DNA from: Brenneria sp. hezel4-2-4
GTDB taxonomy: Bacteria; Pseudomonadota; Gammaproteobacteria; Enterobacterales; Enterobacteriaceae
Direction of reading: 5' to 3'
NCBI RefSeq assembly: GCF_013155275.1
Contig: NZ_JABJXS010000003.1
Coordinates: 372,001-436,000 of the forward strand
Length of the DNA: 64,000 nucleotides
In this document: positions 38,576 through 49,468 of the stretch, one piece after another
Position numbering within the stretch: the stretch's first letter is position 1
How the letters are laid out: each line of letters starts with the position of its first letter
The notes under the pieces: model-generated
Databases searched by the model: none
Told to the model about the DNA's origin: nothing
What the model saw: only the letters and a program-made list of their open reading frames with translations
Position numbers and translations under genes: made by a program

Positions 38576-38785
38576 ATGTCTAAGATTAAAGGTAGCGTTA
38601 AGTGGTTTAACGAGTCCAAAGGATTCGGTTTCATTACTCCTGAAGATGGTAGCAAAGACGTATTTGTACATTTCTCTGCCATCCAGAGCAATGGATTCAA
38701 AACTCTGGCTGAAGGTCAGCGCGTAGAGTTTGAAATCACCAGCGGTGCGAAAGGGCCGTCTGCTGCTAACGTTATCGCTATTTAA
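38576..38785 (+). CDS. cspE: Cold-shock family RNA chaperone CspE
   Basis: The 69-residue OB-fold protein has both RNA-binding motifs, KGFGFI and VFVHF, and is nearly identical to E. coli CspE. It is preceded by AAGGTAAG and followed by a strong terminator. The cspE-crcB neighbourhood is the same as in E. coli. The upstream frame from 38546 is rejected. Confidence 0.95.
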   Translation: MSKIKGSVKWFNESKGFGFITPEDGSKDVFVHFSAIQSNGFKTLAEGQRVEFEITSGAKGPSAANVIAI

Positions 38786-38804
38786 TTATACCGATTTCTT
38801 GAAA

Positions 38805-38830
38805 AACCCACCTTATGGTGGGTTTTTTTT
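38805..38830 (+). terminator. Terminator after cspE
   Basis: The perfect stem AACCCACC/GGTGGGTT with a TTAT loop ends in a run of eight T, 20 bases past the cspE stop. Confidence 0.92.
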
Positions 38831-38937
38831 ATGGGAGCAGGAACCACTCTATGGGCCGCTTTCAGTGATGTTCAAGATCGTTCCCGGCATTTTTTCTCCC
38901 GGTCAGTTATCCTGACTTCCCCGGTTTTTCATCATAC

Positions 38938-39318
38938 CTAATGCGTTGCCGCCCAGGCGACCAGCATGAAGGCGAGTGCGGTCATTAATAAAGACCCGGC
39001 CAGGTTGAGCAATATGTGAATGCCTGCGGCAGCAAAATGCCCGCTTTGCAGAAACATGACCACTTCAGCTGAAAAGGTCGAAAACGTGGTTAAACCGCCG
39101 CATAGCCCGGTAGTAATCAGCATTTTCCAGTGTTGGTCGAGAGGATGGCGCAGGAAAAAAGCCAGGGCGCCGCCGATAATAAATGCACCCAGCAAGTTGG
39201 CTAATAGCGTTCCTATCGGCAGGGCGGGGTAAACACCATTCAATCGCATGCCTAGCTGCCAGCGAGCAACGCTGCCGACGCCACCGCCAATAAATACCGC
39301 GAGTAACGTACTAAACAT
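38938..39318 (-). CDS. crcB: Fluoride channel CrcB/Fluc
   Basis: The 126-residue membrane protein has four hydrophobic helices and the Fluc signatures [21 protein letters not shown] and [13 protein letters not shown] (with the pore Thr/Phe residues). It exports fluoride as a dual-topology dimer. I chose the ATG at 39318, which follows AAAGG by 5 bases; a GTG at 39324 is possible. A fluoride riboswitch-like RNA precedes it. Confidence 0.95.
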   Translation of the reverse strand: MFSTLLAVFIGGGVGSVARWQLGMRLNGVYPALPIGTLLANLLGAFIIGGALAFFLRHPLDQHWKMLITTGLCGGLTTFSTFSAEVVMFLQSGHFAAAGIHILLNLAGSLLMTALAFMLVAWAATH

Positions 39319-39392
39319 AGACACCTTTTGTTAACAGTGAATCGGAGTAACTCGGAGAGAGGGAACCACAACGCTACGCCTCCTTCGGGGAT

Positions 39393-39440
39393 GCGCAGAC
39401 ATCATTAGCCAAATGGCGGTTATGGAGGAATATCATCTCC
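39393..39440 (-). promoter_or_regulatory. Fluoride riboswitch (crcB motif)
   Basis: Read on the minus strand: GGAGATG-ATATT-CCTCC forms the first stem. CCGCCATTTGGC forms the second short hairpin. AATGATGTCTGC follows, able to pair with GATATT as the pseudoknot. These elements and their order match the crcB RNA consensus (GGNGATG..CCTCC.., then TGATG..CCTAC). It lies 75 bases upstream of crcB, so regulation of crcB by fluoride is expected. A clear terminator stem was not found, which suggests translational control. Confidence 0.8.
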
Positions 39441-39663
39441 TTTGTTGGCAGGGAAAAGTTTACGCCTTTAGCCGATCTTTTTACAGTTTATCTCGCTGTG
39501 AAAGTTGTCAGACGATTTTAAGTAAACACGAAAACTCAGGTGCGGCTTGTGCCGGCGTCTTAAATTGTTACAGATGGTGATTGTATTGTTGTCGGTAAGG
39601 TTTTACATAGAGAATATTATTTATTCGCTGGCTTATCCGGCATCTGTAATCAGGTAGGTAAGT

Positions 39664-39870
39664 ATGGAAGGTATCAGTATCGCCAAACTGTTGGTCATCG
39701 GCGCCTTGATCGTTTTGCTGTTCGGCACCAATAAATTACGCAGCCTGGGAGGCGATCTAGGCGCCGCCATCAAAGGTTTCAAGAAAGCGATGAATGATGA
39801 CCCAGCCTCCAAGCCCTCTGCCGCTGACGATTCCGCGGCGATGAATGATACACACCGCAAAGAGCCATAA
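39664..39870 (+). CDS. tatE: Twin-arginine translocase subunit TatE
   Basis: The 68-residue protein has one N-terminal membrane helix ([16 protein letters not shown]) followed by an amphipathic helix [19 protein letters not shown] and a charged tail. This is the TatA/TatE topology. Location beside lipA identifies it as tatE rather than tatA, which would lie with tatBC. AGGTAGG precedes the start. Confidence 0.92.
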   Translation: MEGISIAKLLVIGALIVLLFGTNKLRSLGGDLGAAIKGFKKAMNDDPASKPSAADDSAAMNDTHRKEP

Positions 39871-39887
39871 TCCGCGGCTGAAAAGCA

Positions 39888-39911
39888 AACGGACGGTTAA
39901 TGCCGTCCGTT
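39888..39911. terminator. Bidirectional hairpin between tatE and lipA
   Basis: A perfect 9-bp inverted repeat AACGGACGG/CCGTCCGTT with a 6-base loop lies between convergent tatE and lipA. Flanking T-runs are short on both strands. Confidence 0.65.
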
Positions 39912-39951
39912 GGCGATTACCCACGCCCAATATGTAACTAATTATAAGCGC

Positions 39952-40917
39952 TTATTTGACCTCAATGCCCTTTGCCTGCAAATCCGCATGATAGGAAGAG
40001 CGAACAAACGGGCCGCAGGCCGCGTGGGTGAAGCCCATCGCCATGGCTTCGGCTTTCATTTCGTCAAATTCGTCCGGGCTGACATAGCGCTGCACCGGCA
40101 GGTGATGGCGGCTTGGTTGCAGATATTGCCCCAGCGTCAGCATGGTCACGCCGTGGCGGCGCAGATCGCGCATCACCTCGACAATCTCGGCGTTGGTTTC
40201 ACCCAGGCCGACCATAAGTCCGGATTTTGTCGGGATAGTGGGATGCGCGTTCTTGAAGTTTTCCAGCAGCTTCAACGACCATTCGTAATTGGCGCCGGGG
40301 CGAACCTGACGATAAACGCGCGGTACGTTTTCGAGGTTGTGATTGAATACGTCCGGCGGCGTCGCCGTCAAAATATCCAATGCCCGATCCATTCGGCCGC
40401 GGAAGTCCGGCACCAGCGTTTCAATACGGATTTGCGGATTCTTACGGCGAATGGCGCTGATACAGTCGGCAAAATGCTGGGCGCCGCCGTCACGCAGGTC
40501 ATCACGGTCGACCGAGGTGATCACCACATAGCGCAGCCCCATATCATGGATGGTTTGCGCCAGCTTTTCCGGCTCGTTGGCGTCCGGCGTGAGCGGCCGG
40601 CCGTGGGCGACGTCGCAAAACGGGCAACGCCGGGTGCAGATGGCGCCCAGAATCATAAATGTGGCCGTGCCGTGGTTAAAACATTCCGCCAGATTCGGGC
40701 AGGAGGCTTCTTCGCAAACCGAGTGCAGCCCGTTTTTACGCATCGCGGCTTTAATGCCCTGAATACGGCTGGAGTCCGCCGGGAGTTTGATTCTCATCCA
40801 TTCAGGTTTGCGCAGTATCTCCTGACGTTCAGTCACCACGGTACGCACCGGAATTAGCGCCATTTTATCGGCATCGCGGTATTTTACGCCGCGTTCGATC
40901 TGAATCGGTTTACTCAT
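39952..40917 (-). CDS. lipA: Lipoyl synthase LipA
   Basis: The 321-residue radical SAM enzyme inserts two sulfurs into protein-bound octanoyl groups. The auxiliary cluster is [12 protein letters not shown] and the radical SAM cluster is CTRRCPFC, both intact. It acts after LipB, which lies upstream. The 214-base spacer to lipB is very A/T-rich; no gene is present there. Confidence 0.96.
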   Translation of the reverse strand: MSKPIQIERGVKYRDADKMALIPVRTVVTERQEILRKPEWMRIKLPADSSRIQGIKAAMRKNGLHSVCEEASCPNLAECFNHGTATFMILGAICTRRCPFCDVAHGRPLTPDANEPEKLAQTIHDMGLRYVVITSVDRDDLRDGGAQHFADCISAIRRKNPQIRIETLVPDFRGRMDRALDILTATPPDVFNHNLENVPRVYRQVRPGANYEWSLKLLENFKNAHPTIPTKSGLMVGLGETNAEIVEVMRDLRRHGVTMLTLGQYLQPSRHHLPVQRYVSPDEFDEMKAEAMAMGFTHAACGPFVRSSYHADLQAKGIEVK

Positions 40918-41131
40918 GTTTGCGTAAGTTCCAGTTCTGACTCGTTTTTTGAATAAAACTCAAAGGGTTATATTTTTAGTTAAACTTTTTTTTAATAAAC
41001 TCTCAAAATTATATCATCTTGCCCAACCACAATCAGCTGTTGAGCAATCAAAATGAAGAAATTATGTAAATAAAATGTGAGTAGTGATCGCTACGGCGAT
41101 ATTCCGTACCGGGGAGCAACAAGACATGCCT
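40918..41131 (-). promoter_or_regulatory. A/T-rich lipB-lipA spacer, probable lipA promoter
   Basis: The spacer contains several T-rich tracts (for example TTTTTTTTAATAAA near 40990) and no reading frame. A separate lipA promoter is likely, but exact boxes could not be assigned. Confidence 0.35.
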
Positions 41132-41815
41132 TCATTGCGGGCGCGGGTCGCCGTTTGCGGCCATATCCCAGTTAAGCCAATCATGCTGTTGATAACCCAG
41201 TAATTGCAGGAACATGTTAACCAGCACCGGTGCGGTGTCTTCAAGGGTGACGCCGGGAACCAGGTCGCTTATCTGGGTCATCTGCATTCCGGCATAACCA
41301 CAGGGATTGATGCGCTGGAAAGGAGACAAATCCATGGCGATATTCAGCGCCAAACCGTGAAAAGAACAGCCTTTACGAATACGCAAGCCCAGCGAGCAGA
41401 TTTTACGTTCGCCGACATAAACCCCCGGCGCGTCGGTTCGGGCGTGGGCGTCGATTTGAAAATGGGCCAGCGTGTTGACGACTGTCTCTTCTATCGCGGT
41501 CACTAACTGCCGGACGCCCAGCTTACGTCGTTTTAAATCGACCAGAACGTACATCACCTGCTGACCCGGCCCGTGATAGGTGACCTGACCGCCCCGGTCG
41601 CTCTGTATGACGGGAATATCTCCGGGCATCAAAACATGTTCCGATTTGCCTGCCTGACCTTGGGTGAATACCGGATGATGTTGAACCAGCCAGATTTCAT
41701 CCAACGTTTTATCATCGCGCAGATCGGTGAATTTATGCATCGCCAGCGAAACCGGCTCATAAGGTTGTACGCTGAATTGGCGTACGACGATCTTATCCTG
41801 TAGCAAGCGTGTCAT
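41132..41815 (-). CDS. lipB: Octanoyltransferase LipB
   Basis: The 227-residue enzyme moves octanoyl from ACP to lipoyl domains. The conserved blocks [26 protein letters not shown] (catalytic Cys later at INPCGYAGM) and the lysine in KICS are visible. It is followed by the A/T-rich spacer to lipA. ybeD precedes it with a 27-base gap. Confidence 0.95.
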   Translation of the reverse strand: MTRLLQDKIVVRQFSVQPYEPVSLAMHKFTDLRDDKTLDEIWLVQHHPVFTQGQAGKSEHVLMPGDIPVIQSDRGGQVTYHGPGQQVMYVLVDLKRRKLGVRQLVTAIEETVVNTLAHFQIDAHARTDAPGVYVGERKICSLGLRIRKGCSFHGLALNIAMDLSPFQRINPCGYAGMQMTQISDLVPGVTLEDTAPVLVNMFLQLLGYQQHDWLNWDMAANGDPRPQ

Positions 41816-41842
41816 CTTCAGGTTAAGGAAAGATGCGGAAAA

Positions 41843-42106
41843 TTATAACACCATCCGTACGATTTCAATATTGCCAAGCTCTTCATACAACGTTTCCACC
41901 TGCTCAATATGGGTAGCATTAATGGTGATGGAAACGGAATGATAATTGCCTTTGCTGCTGGGTTTGATCTGCGGCGTGTAATCGCCGGGCGCGTGACGCT
42001 GCACCACTTCAACCACCAGATCGGCCAACTCGGGTTTTGCTAATCCCATAACCTTGTAAGTAAAAGGGCAGGGGAATTCGAGCAGTTCGTTTAATTTGGT
42101 TTTCAT
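41843..42106 (-). CDS. ybeD: DUF493 family protein YbeD
   Basis: This 87-residue small alpha/beta protein ([26 protein letters not shown]) has an ACT/ferredoxin-like fold typical of DUF493. It matches E. coli YbeD, whose function is unknown, always found between dacA and lipB. Confidence 0.95.
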   Translation of the reverse strand: MKTKLNELLEFPCPFTYKVMGLAKPELADLVVEVVQRHAPGDYTPQIKPSSKGNYHSVSITINATHIEQVETLYEELGNIEIVRMVL

Positions 42107-42143
42107 CTGCGCTCCAGAGTGAAAAAGGAATGGTATAAATTAA

Positions 42144-42167
42144 ACTCCCGCCTGAAAGAGCGGGAGT
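42144..42167 (-). terminator. Terminator after dacA
   Basis: Stem ACTCCCGC/GCGGGAGT with an 8-base loop, followed on the minus strand by TTTAATTT. It lies between dacA and ybeD. Confidence 0.7.
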
Positions 42168-42216
42168 GGATGTCTTCCTATCTTATATGGGGGCCGTTCG
42201 TCCCCATACAAGGGGA

Positions 42217-43428
42217 TTAGCCGAACCAGTGGTGGAACATCAGCTTGATGTAGTCAACCATGCGGCTGAAAATACCGCCTTCTTTGACTTCATTCATCAC
42301 TACCAATGGCCGCTGGTCTATGGTTTTGCCGTCCAACTGGAAGTTGATCGCGCCAACCACCTGATTTTTGCTCAGCGGCGCGTGCAGTTCGGTGGTGGTC
42401 AGTACATAGCTGGCTTTCAGATCTTTCATTCGGCCGCGGGGAATGGTCAGATACACATCTTTTTCCACACCGAGTGCAACGCGGTCGCTGTCGCCAAACC
42501 AGACGGGTTCCGAGGCGAACTCTTTACCGGTTTTCAGCGGTGCGACGGTTTCGAAGAAACGGAAACCCCAGGTGAGCAATTTCTTGCTTTCGGTTTCGCG
42601 CCCCTTAAAGGTACGCCCGCCCATGACCGTTGAAATCAGCCGCATCTGGCCTTCAGTCGCGGAGGCGACCAGGTTATAACCGGCAGATGAGGTATGACCG
42701 GTTTTAATGCCGTCAACATTCAGACTGCTGTCCCACAGCAAACCATTGCGGTTGGTCTGGCGGATATTGTTGAAGGTAAATTCCTTTTCTTTATAGGTCG
42801 CGTATTCTTCCGGCACGTCACGGATTAATGCCTGGCCGATCAGCGCCATATCACGCGCCGAACTGAACTGCCCCGGCGCATCCAAGCCATGTACGGTTTC
42901 AAAATGCGTATTTTGCAGGCCAAGCGCTTTTACGTAGCCGTTCATCAAATTAACGAACGTATCCTGACTGCCGGCCACATAGTCGGCCATCGCCACGCAG
43001 GCATCATTACCGGACTGTAGAATGATGCCGCGGTTCAGCTGCGAAACCGGCACGCGATCGCCCGGCTTCAGAAACATCAGCGACGAACCCTGAAAAACCG
43101 GGTTGCCGGTGGCCCAGGCATCCTTGCCGACGGTAACAATATCGTTGGGCGTGATTTTCCCTGACTTTATCGCCTGACCGATGACGTAGCTGGTCATCAT
43201 TTTGGTCAGGCTGGCCGGATCGCGGCGTGCGTCGGCGTTCATTTCAGCCAGCACTTTCCCGGAGTTGTAATCAATCAGGATGTAGGATTCCGCATCAATT
43301 TGCGGCACGCCGGGGATCATCGTTTTAAGATTGATGTCGTCGGCATAAACAAAGGAAGACGCACTAACGGCGAGCAAAGCGCCAAACGCAGTGCGTTTAG
43401 TAAAACGAGACGTGTTTACAGTATTCAT
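42217..43428 (-). CDS. dacA: D-alanyl-D-alanine carboxypeptidase DacA (PBP5)
   Basis: The 403-residue precursor has a signal peptide ending near SSFVYA. The three penicillin-binding motifs are intact: SLTK, SGN (LQSGNDACV) and KTG ([10 protein letters not shown]). The C-terminal amphipathic helix ([14 protein letters not shown]) anchors it to the inner membrane. It trims D-Ala from peptidoglycan. A 228-base spacer with no gene separates it from rlpA and should hold its promoter. Confidence 0.96.
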   Translation of the reverse strand: MNTVNTSRFTKRTAFGALLAVSASSFVYADDINLKTMIPGVPQIDAESYILIDYNSGKVLAEMNADARRDPASLTKMMTSYVIGQAIKSGKITPNDIVTVGKDAWATGNPVFQGSSLMFLKPGDRVPVSQLNRGIILQSGNDACVAMADYVAGSQDTFVNLMNGYVKALGLQNTHFETVHGLDAPGQFSSARDMALIGQALIRDVPEEYATYKEKEFTFNNIRQTNRNGLLWDSSLNVDGIKTGHTSSAGYNLVASATEGQMRLISTVMGGRTFKGRETESKKLLTWGFRFFETVAPLKTGKEFASEPVWFGDSDRVALGVEKDVYLTIPRGRMKDLKASYVLTTTELHAPLSKNQVVGAINFQLDGKTIDQRPLVVMNEVKEGGIFSRMVDYIKLMFHHWFG

Positions 43429-43656
43429 GATTGGAACAACAACATCCGTGGGTATGAGTTAAAAACGAGCCACACTATAGCAGATGAGAAATAGGCCGGC
43501 ACCAGACATTACGTTACGCGATTTTGCAAAAAGGTCGCTGTGCTTGATATCACAGCGTCCCTTTGTACCCGTGATGACTTATGGCGACGTTACCGATGAT
43601 CGGGGCCATCGCCATTCGGCGCAAGGAGCATGCTTATCAGGGGGGATCTCCCCTGG

Positions 43657-44742
43657 CTATAACGTGCCGGGCGCCGCGGTAATAAAGGATTGCTGCTGAG
43701 CTTCGACTGACAAACGTTGTTGAAGTTCAACCGCTTGCTGACGATTCTGGAATGGCCCCAGTTGGATGCGATATAACCCGTTATTGCTGGTGACGTTGCC
43801 CGTTACGTGAAAGCGTTCGCGCAGACTGCGCAACCACTCCTGCGCCCGCTGTTGATCGCTGAGCGCGCCAACCTGCACCACATAGCGTCCATCGGCCGTT
43901 GAGGCGGCGGGCGTCGACGCAGGCGAGTCAGTCGCGGCCGATGGCGCCGCAACGGGTGACGGCGTGGTTTCGATCACGCCGGCGGGAAGCGCGGAGGGGG
44001 CGCCCAGGAAACCGCCGCTGCGGGGTGAGGGACTGCTCTGCGGCAGCGTGTCGTCGGCCGGCGCGCTCAAGGTACTGTTGCTGACGGGCTGGATCGCGCC
44101 CGCCGCAGGCATGGTGCTTTCCATCATCGGCGTGCCGAGGCCGCTGGCGCCGAAGCTGGGGCGTTCGGGCAACGCGAAACTTTGCTTGGCGACGGTAGTG
44201 CCGATGGTGCCGGGGCCGGACAGCGTACCGTCCGGCGCAACGTTGATGAAATCAACCTTAACTTTGGTATTGTTGGAAATGTTCAAGCGATCGCCGGCGG
44301 CTTTAGACAGATCGATGATCCTGCCCGGCGTATACGGCCCGCGATCGTTCACTCTAACCACCAGACGGCGGCCGTTGCTGAGGTTGGTGACGCGAACATA
44401 GCTGGGCAAAGGCAGCGTAGGATGGGCGGCCGTGATGGCGTTGGGATCGAACACTTCGCCAATAGCCGTCTGATTACCGCTGGCCTCTTCGCCATACCAG
44501 GTCGCCAGACCGGTTTCACTGAAGTTTTGCGGATTTTTTATGACCTTATAAGTCCTGCCTTTGACGGTGTAGTCTTGCAATGTGCCCTGATTATAGGGTT
44601 CATAACGCGGCTCGGCGCCGCCGATTTCTTCAACGGGGCCGCTGTATACGTCACTGACAGGGGGCGTCGTCCGCTGTTCCGTGACGGTACAGGCCGAGAG
44701 CGTCAGGGTTACGACGCCAATCCAAAGCCAATCCTTACGCAT
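43657..44742 (-). CDS. rlpA: Septal ring lytic transglycosylase RlpA
   Basis: The 361-residue lipoprotein has a lipobox TLSACTV, a double-psi beta-barrel RlpA domain (GLATWYGEEASGNQTAIGE; VVRVNDRGPYTPGRIIDLS), a low-complexity Ala/Pro/Ser linker, and a C-terminal SPOR domain (RYVVQVGALSDQQRA onwards) that binds denuded peptidoglycan at the septum. It follows rodA with a 13-base gap. Confidence 0.94.
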   Translation of the reverse strand: MRKDWLWIGVVTLTLSACTVTEQRTTPPVSDVYSGPVEEIGGAEPRYEPYNQGTLQDYTVKGRTYKVIKNPQNFSETGLATWYGEEASGNQTAIGEVFDPNAITAAHPTLPLPSYVRVTNLSNGRRLVVRVNDRGPYTPGRIIDLSKAAGDRLNISNNTKVKVDFINVAPDGTLSGPGTIGTTVAKQSFALPERPSFGASGLGTPMMESTMPAAGAIQPVSNSTLSAPADDTLPQSSPSPRSGGFLGAPSALPAGVIETTPSPVAAPSAATDSPASTPAASTADGRYVVQVGALSDQQRAQEWLRSLRERFHVTGNVTSNNGLYRIQLGPFQNRQQAVELQQRLSVEAQQQSFITAAPGTL

Positions 44743-44755
44743 TGCTCACCTCGGT

Positions 44756-45868
44756 TTATAAGTTCTTGGATAGCATCTTGCGGTGAGTATGTATCGACAT
44801 CACGATACCAAATCCCGCCATTAAGACGACAAGCGCCGAACCGCCGTAGCTGACCAGCGGCAAGGGTACGCCAACAACCGGCAGAATACCGCTGACCATC
44901 CCGATATTGACGAAAACATAGACGAACAGAATCAGCATCAGTCCGCCAACCATCACCCGACCGAATGAGGTCTGGGCGTTAGCCGCAATAACCAAACCGC
45001 GCATAATCAGAAACAGGTACATCGCCAACAGGATCAGTACGCCGATTAACCCTAACTCTTCCGCCAGCACGGCGAAGATAAAGTCGGTATGGCGCTCCGG
45101 CAGAAACTCCAACTGCGATTGTGTGCCATGCAGCCAGCCTTTGCCAGACAAACCGCCGGAACCAATCGCGATCTTCGACTGTATAATATGATAGCCCGCT
45201 CCCAGCGGATCGCTCTCCGGATCCAGCAACATCATCACCCGCGCTTGCTGGTAGTCGTGCATCAGGAAGAACCACAGGATAGGAATAAAAGCGGCAAGCA
45301 ACAGAACCGCGATGCCGATTAACCGCCAGCTCATCCCGGCGAGGAACAGAACAAACAGCCCCGAGGCGGCGATGAGAATGGAGGTGCCTAAATCCGGCTG
45401 CGCCGCGACCAGCAGCGTCGGGGTAAAAATAATCACCAGCGCGATGCCGGTATTTTTGAGCGAGGGCGGGCACATATCGCGGTTGATAAAGCGGGCGACC
45501 ATCAGCGGAACCGCAATTTTGGCGATTTCCGAAGGCTGAAAACGTACAAATCCCAGATCCAGCCAGCGTTGGGCCCCTTTACTGATTTGACCGAAAATAT
45601 CCACCAGCAACAACAGGATAACGCAGACGACGTACAGGTAAGGCGCCCACCCTTCATAAACCCGCGGCGGGATTTGCGCCATGATCGCCATGACAATCAA
45701 CCCCAGCACGATCTGAACAATTTTGCGCTCCATCATGTCGACATCCTGACCGCTGGCGCTCCACATAACAAATAGGCTATAGCCCAGCAATGCCAGGATG
45801 CAGAGGAGGAAAGGAAAGTCGATATGGATTTTCGTCCAGATCGAGCCTTTTTGTTGGTTATCCGTCAT
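44756..45868 (-). CDS. mrdB: Peptidoglycan glycosyltransferase RodA (MrdB)
   Basis: The 370-residue SEDS protein has about ten membrane helices and the conserved loops [18 protein letters not shown] and [11 protein letters not shown]. It polymerises glycan strands for cell elongation, with PBP2 encoded 9 bases upstream. Confidence 0.96.
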   Translation of the reverse strand: MTDNQQKGSIWTKIHIDFPFLLCILALLGYSLFVMWSASGQDVDMMERKIVQIVLGLIVMAIMAQIPPRVYEGWAPYLYVVCVILLLLVDIFGQISKGAQRWLDLGFVRFQPSEIAKIAVPLMVARFINRDMCPPSLKNTGIALVIIFTPTLLVAAQPDLGTSILIAASGLFVLFLAGMSWRLIGIAVLLLAAFIPILWFFLMHDYQQARVMMLLDPESDPLGAGYHIIQSKIAIGSGGLSGKGWLHGTQSQLEFLPERHTDFIFAVLAEELGLIGVLILLAMYLFLIMRGLVIAANAQTSFGRVMVGGLMLILFVYVFVNIGMVSGILPVVGVPLPLVSYGGSALVVLMAGFGIVMSIHTHRKMLSKNL

Positions 45869-45877
45869 GAATGTCTG

Positions 45878-47782
45878 TTACTCGCTCTCGCTGCCCGGCG
45901 GCGCCGGCGGCGCGGTCGGTAATTCGGTATTGTTATCGCCTAACAGAATATGGTCAAGGATCTGTCGGGTGATGGTGCCGACCGTGGGGCCGGCGCCGCC
46001 GTTTTCCAGGATGATCGATACCGCGACCTTTGGACTGTCATAGGGCGCGAAAGCCACCATCAGCTTATGGTCGCGCAAGTGTTCGGCAATCTTGTGCGCA
46101 TTGTAGGTTTCATTTTCTTTCAGGCCGAAAACCTGCGCGGTGCCGGACTTGGCCGCAATCTTGTAAGGCGCGCTGTCAAAACTTTTATGCGCCGTGCCAT
46201 TCGGGCGGTTAGCCACGCCGTACATGCCGTCTTTGGCGATTTCCCAGAAACCGGAATGGATATCGCCAATCTGTTGATGCTCAGGCTGACGGTAAGGAAT
46301 AATCGTCCCGTTTTCTCTGGTGCTGTGAAGCAGGTGCGGCGTTTTCACCTGTCCGTCATTAATCAGGGTGGTCAGCGATTTGTTCATCTGCATCGGCGTC
46401 GCCGTCCAGTACCCTTGCCCAATTCCCACCGGGATCGTATCGCCCTGATACCAGGGCTTCTTGAAGCGTCGGAGTTTCCATTCGCGCGTCGGCATGTTGC
46501 CGGCGCTTTCTTCAGAGATATCAATACCGGTTTTTTCACCGTAACCGAATTTATTCATCCATTCCGACAGACGATCGATACCCATGTCATAGGCGACCTG
46601 ATAAAAATAGGTATCCGCCGATTCTTCCAGCGCCTTGGTCAGATTAAGCCGCCCGTGGCCCCATTTTTTCCAGTCACGAAAACGCTTTTCCGAACCCGGC
46701 AATTGCCACCAGCCCGGATCGAACAGCGTGGTGTTGGGGGTGATAACCCCGGCGGTTAAGGCTGAAACGGCAATATAGGGTTTTACCGTGGAGGCCGGCG
46801 GATACACCCCTTGCGTCGCCCGGTTGATCAGCGGGCGGTTAGGATCGTTGCGCAACTGGTTATAGTCTTTGCTGGATATGCCGTCCACGAACAGGTTGGG
46901 ATCATAGCTGGGCGTGGAAACCAGCGCGAGAATACCGCCGTCGCGCGGATCGGTGACGATGACGGCGGCGCGGCTGCCTTCCAGCAGTTTTTCGATATAA
47001 ATTTGCAGGTTCAGGTCGAGCGTCAGATAAATATCTCTTCCCGCCTGCGGCGGCTGTTCATGCAACTGGCGAATCACCCGGCCGCGGTTATTGACCTCGA
47101 CTTCTTCATAGCCGGGTTTGCCGTGCAGCAAATCTTCGTAATGACGCTCGATGCCCAATTTGCCGATATCGTGGGTGGCGGCGTAATCAGCGATTTTTTC
47201 TTCTTTATTCAGCCGTTCGACGTCTTTATCGTTAATTTTCGAAACATAGCCGATAACATGGGTCAGCGCGGAGCCATAGGGGTAATAGCGGCGCTGATAG
47301 CCTTTGATTTCCACGCCGGGAAAGCGGTATTGATTAACCGCAAAGCGGGCGACCTGAATATCATCCAGACCGGTTTTAACCGGAATTGAGGTAAAGCGGC
47401 GCGAACGCTTGCGTTCTTTTTCAAAGCTCTCCAGATCCTCATCGCTCAGATCGATGATAGGTTTCAGCGCCGCCAGCGTTTCCTGAAGGTTATCCACCTT
47501 TTCCGGCACCAGTTCTAACTGGTAGATCGTTCGGTTCAGCGCCAGCGGAATGCCGTTGCGGTCGTGGATAATGCCGCGACTGGGCGCGATCGGCACCAGT
47601 TTGATACGGTTTTCATTGGATCGGGTACGGTAGTCATCGACGCGTAAAACTTGCAGATGATAGAGATTGGCGAGCAATACGCCGGAAAGCAGCAAAATGC
47701 CCAGAAACGCCACCAGCGCGCGGCGCACGAATAGGGCGGACTCCGCCGTATAATCACGAAAGGGTTTGCGTTCTATTTTCAT
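45878..47782 (-). CDS. mrdA: Penicillin-binding protein 2 (MrdA)
   Basis: The 634-residue class B PBP has one N-terminal membrane segment (ALVAFLGILLLSGVLLANL), a pedestal domain with RSNENRIKLVPIAPSRG, and a transpeptidase domain. The motifs are STVK, SAD (EESADTYF) and KSGTAQ. The ATG at 47782 (MKIERKPF) starts the family N-terminus; the longer frame to 47953 overlaps rlmH and is rejected. It is the elongasome transpeptidase. Confidence 0.96.
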   Translation of the reverse strand: MKIERKPFRDYTAESALFVRRALVAFLGILLLSGVLLANLYHLQVLRVDDYRTRSNENRIKLVPIAPSRGIIHDRNGIPLALNRTIYQLELVPEKVDNLQETLAALKPIIDLSDEDLESFEKERKRSRRFTSIPVKTGLDDIQVARFAVNQYRFPGVEIKGYQRRYYPYGSALTHVIGYVSKINDKDVERLNKEEKIADYAATHDIGKLGIERHYEDLLHGKPGYEEVEVNNRGRVIRQLHEQPPQAGRDIYLTLDLNLQIYIEKLLEGSRAAVIVTDPRDGGILALVSTPSYDPNLFVDGISSKDYNQLRNDPNRPLINRATQGVYPPASTVKPYIAVSALTAGVITPNTTLFDPGWWQLPGSEKRFRDWKKWGHGRLNLTKALEESADTYFYQVAYDMGIDRLSEWMNKFGYGEKTGIDISEESAGNMPTREWKLRRFKKPWYQGDTIPVGIGQGYWTATPMQMNKSLTTLINDGQVKTPHLLHSTRENGTIIPYRQPEHQQIGDIHSGFWEIAKDGMYGVANRPNGTAHKSFDSAPYKIAAKSGTAQVFGLKENETYNAHKIAEHLRDHKLMVAFAPYDSPKVAVSIILENGGAGPTVGTITRQILDHILLGDNNTELPTAPPAPPGSESE

Positions 47783-47817
47783 CCCGCGGTTTATTTCACG
47801 TGTTTCATCGTAGCGCC

Positions 47818-48288
47818 TTACTCCCGATGGTAAGGATGATTGGTGGTAATGCTCCAGGCCCGATACAGACTTTCCGCCACCAGTACGCGTACCAGCGGAT
47901 GAGGCAACGTCAAGGGCGACAGCGACCAGCTTTGTTCCGCCGCCGCTTTGCATTCAGGCGCCAGCCCTTCAGGGCCGCCGATTAATAGACTGACGTCGCG
48001 CCCGTCCTGTTTCCAGCGTTCCAGTTGCTGGGCCAACTGCGGGGTTTCCCACGGTGTGCCGGGGATATCCAGCGTCACAATACGGTTGCCTTTACCCACG
48101 GCCGCCAGCATTTGTTCACCTTCGCGTTCCAGAATGCGTTTGATGTCCGCATTCTTGCCCCGTTTGCCGGCCGGAATTTCGGTCAGTTCGAATGGCATAT
48201 CTTTGGGAAAGCGGCGGAGATAATCGGTGAAGCCTGTCTGCACCCAATCCGGCATTTTGGTGCCGACGGCGACCAGTTGCAGTTTCAT
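47818..48288 (-). CDS. rlmH: 23S rRNA pseudouridine(1915) N3-methyltransferase RlmH
   Basis: This 156-residue SPOUT methyltransferase has [16 protein letters not shown] at the start and the knotted SAM-binding region LLIGGPEGL, then [23 protein letters not shown]. It modifies helix 69 of 23S rRNA. It lies one base after the rsfS stop. Confidence 0.96.
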   Translation of the reverse strand: MKLQLVAVGTKMPDWVQTGFTDYLRRFPKDMPFELTEIPAGKRGKNADIKRILEREGEQMLAAVGKGNRIVTLDIPGTPWETPQLAQQLERWKQDGRDVSLLIGGPEGLAPECKAAAEQSWSLSPLTLPHPLVRVLVAESLYRAWSITTNHPYHRE

Positions 48289-48289
48289 G

Positions 48290-48607
48290 CTAGCCCCAAA
48301 GCTTTTCCAGTTCGTATAACTGACGGCTCTCTTCCTGCATCACATGAACCATCACGTCACCCAGATCGACCACCACCCAGTCGGCGACATTTTCGCCTTC
48401 CACGCCAAACGGGATCAATCCGGCCGCTCGCGACGCCTGCACCACATGGTCGGCAATGGACGCGACGTGGCGGGTGGAGGTGCCGGTACAGATGATCATA
48501 TAGTCGGTGATACTGGATTTACCCTGCACGTTCAGTGCAACGATATCCTGACCTTTTAAATCGTCTATCTTATCAATAACGAAATCTTGGAGTGCTTGGC
48601 CTTGCAA
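48290..48607 (-). CDS. rsfS: Ribosome silencing factor RsfS
   Basis: This 105-residue protein of the Iojap/RsfS family has [33 protein letters not shown] and [12 protein letters not shown]. It binds L14 on the 50S subunit and blocks subunit joining in starvation. It lies between nadD and rlmH; a 171-base gap to nadD probably contains a promoter or processing site. Confidence 0.96.
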   Translation of the reverse strand: MQGQALQDFVIDKIDDLKGQDIVALNVQGKSSITDYMIICTGTSTRHVASIADHVVQASRAAGLIPFGVEGENVADWVVVDLGDVMVHVMQEESRQLYELEKLWG

Positions 48608-48778
48608 AGGTTCCCCCTCGATGGCTGCCCATCAACGTTGATGGACGCTTATTGCGCTGAATTAGGTATAGAAAGACCATTTTTCGCCGCATAATTGCAG
48701 ATATTAACGGTTTTTCCCGTGATTGAAACCAGCGGCGGAGTATATCACGCAGTTCTGATGAGTGGTATAAAGCTGTGG

Positions 48779-49468
48779 CTACCGGTATAGCCCGTGCTCA
48801 TTGATGTAGCGTAACACCGCCGGGGGCAACAGATCGCCGCAGTCGAGGCCTTGCTGTCGTCGCTGGCGTATTTCTGTGGCGGAAATAGCCACCAATGGCG
48901 TGTCGGCTAAAAAGATCAGTCCGTGGGGGCGTTGGTGCAGGGCGCGGGTGTCCTGCGTCAGGTGGGCTTCCAGCCATTGCTGTAACGCTGGCGTCGCCAG
49001 TTCCGAACGGTAGCCCGGGCGGGCGCAAACCAGCAGATGGCAAACGTTGAGGATATCTTGCCAGCGGTGCCATTGATGCAGCGTCTGTAACGAATCCTGT
49101 CCGATGATAAACGCCAACAGCGCGGCATTTCCTTGCTCGGCGCGCAGCGCTTCCAGCGTATCGATGGTGTATGACGGCTGCTGGCGCCGTAACTCCCGGT
49201 CGTCCACGCTAAACAGCGGATTGGCTTCAACCGCCAGTTCAACCATGCGTTGCCGCTGTTGCGGGCTGGCTTCGGGTTGCGGCCGGTGAGGCGGCACATT
49301 GTTCGGCAGCAAAACGATCTGGTTCAGCCCGACAATTTTCGCCAGCGCGCTAACCGGTTGAAGGTGTCCGTAATGAATGGGATCGAACGTTCCCCCGAAA
49401 AATGCGGTCAGAGAAGCGGGACCGGCTTGTTTACCTAAATCATTTGGGGTGGTCAAACGCGTTAACAT
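48779..49468 (-). CDS. nadD: Nicotinate-nucleotide adenylyltransferase NadD
   Basis: The 229-residue nucleotidyltransferase has [12 protein letters not shown] (the HxGH signature as HYGH) and the C-terminal ISATEIRQR. It makes nicotinate adenine dinucleotide for NAD synthesis. The start overlaps holA by 29 bases. The first 18 residues are longer than in E. coli, so the start is somewhat uncertain. Confidence 0.92.
   Translation of the reverse strand: MLTRLTTPNDLGKQAGPASLTAFFGGTFDPIHYGHLQPVSALAKIVGLNQIVLLPNNVPPHRPQPEASPQQRQRMVELAVEANPLFSVDDRELRRQQPSYTIDTLEALRAEQGNAALLAFIIGQDSLQTLHQWHRWQDILNVCHLLVCARPGYRSELATPALQQWLEAHLTQDTRALHQRPHGLIFLADTPLVAISATEIRQRRQQGLDCGDLLPPAVLRYINEHGLYR

Noticed and set aside
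39910-40857. 315-codon plus-strand frame across lipA
   Set aside because: Antisense shadow of lipA, which has both iron-sulfur cluster motifs intact.
45950-46759. 269-codon plus-strand frame across mrdA
   Set aside because: Antisense shadow of the PBP2 gene, with no homology.
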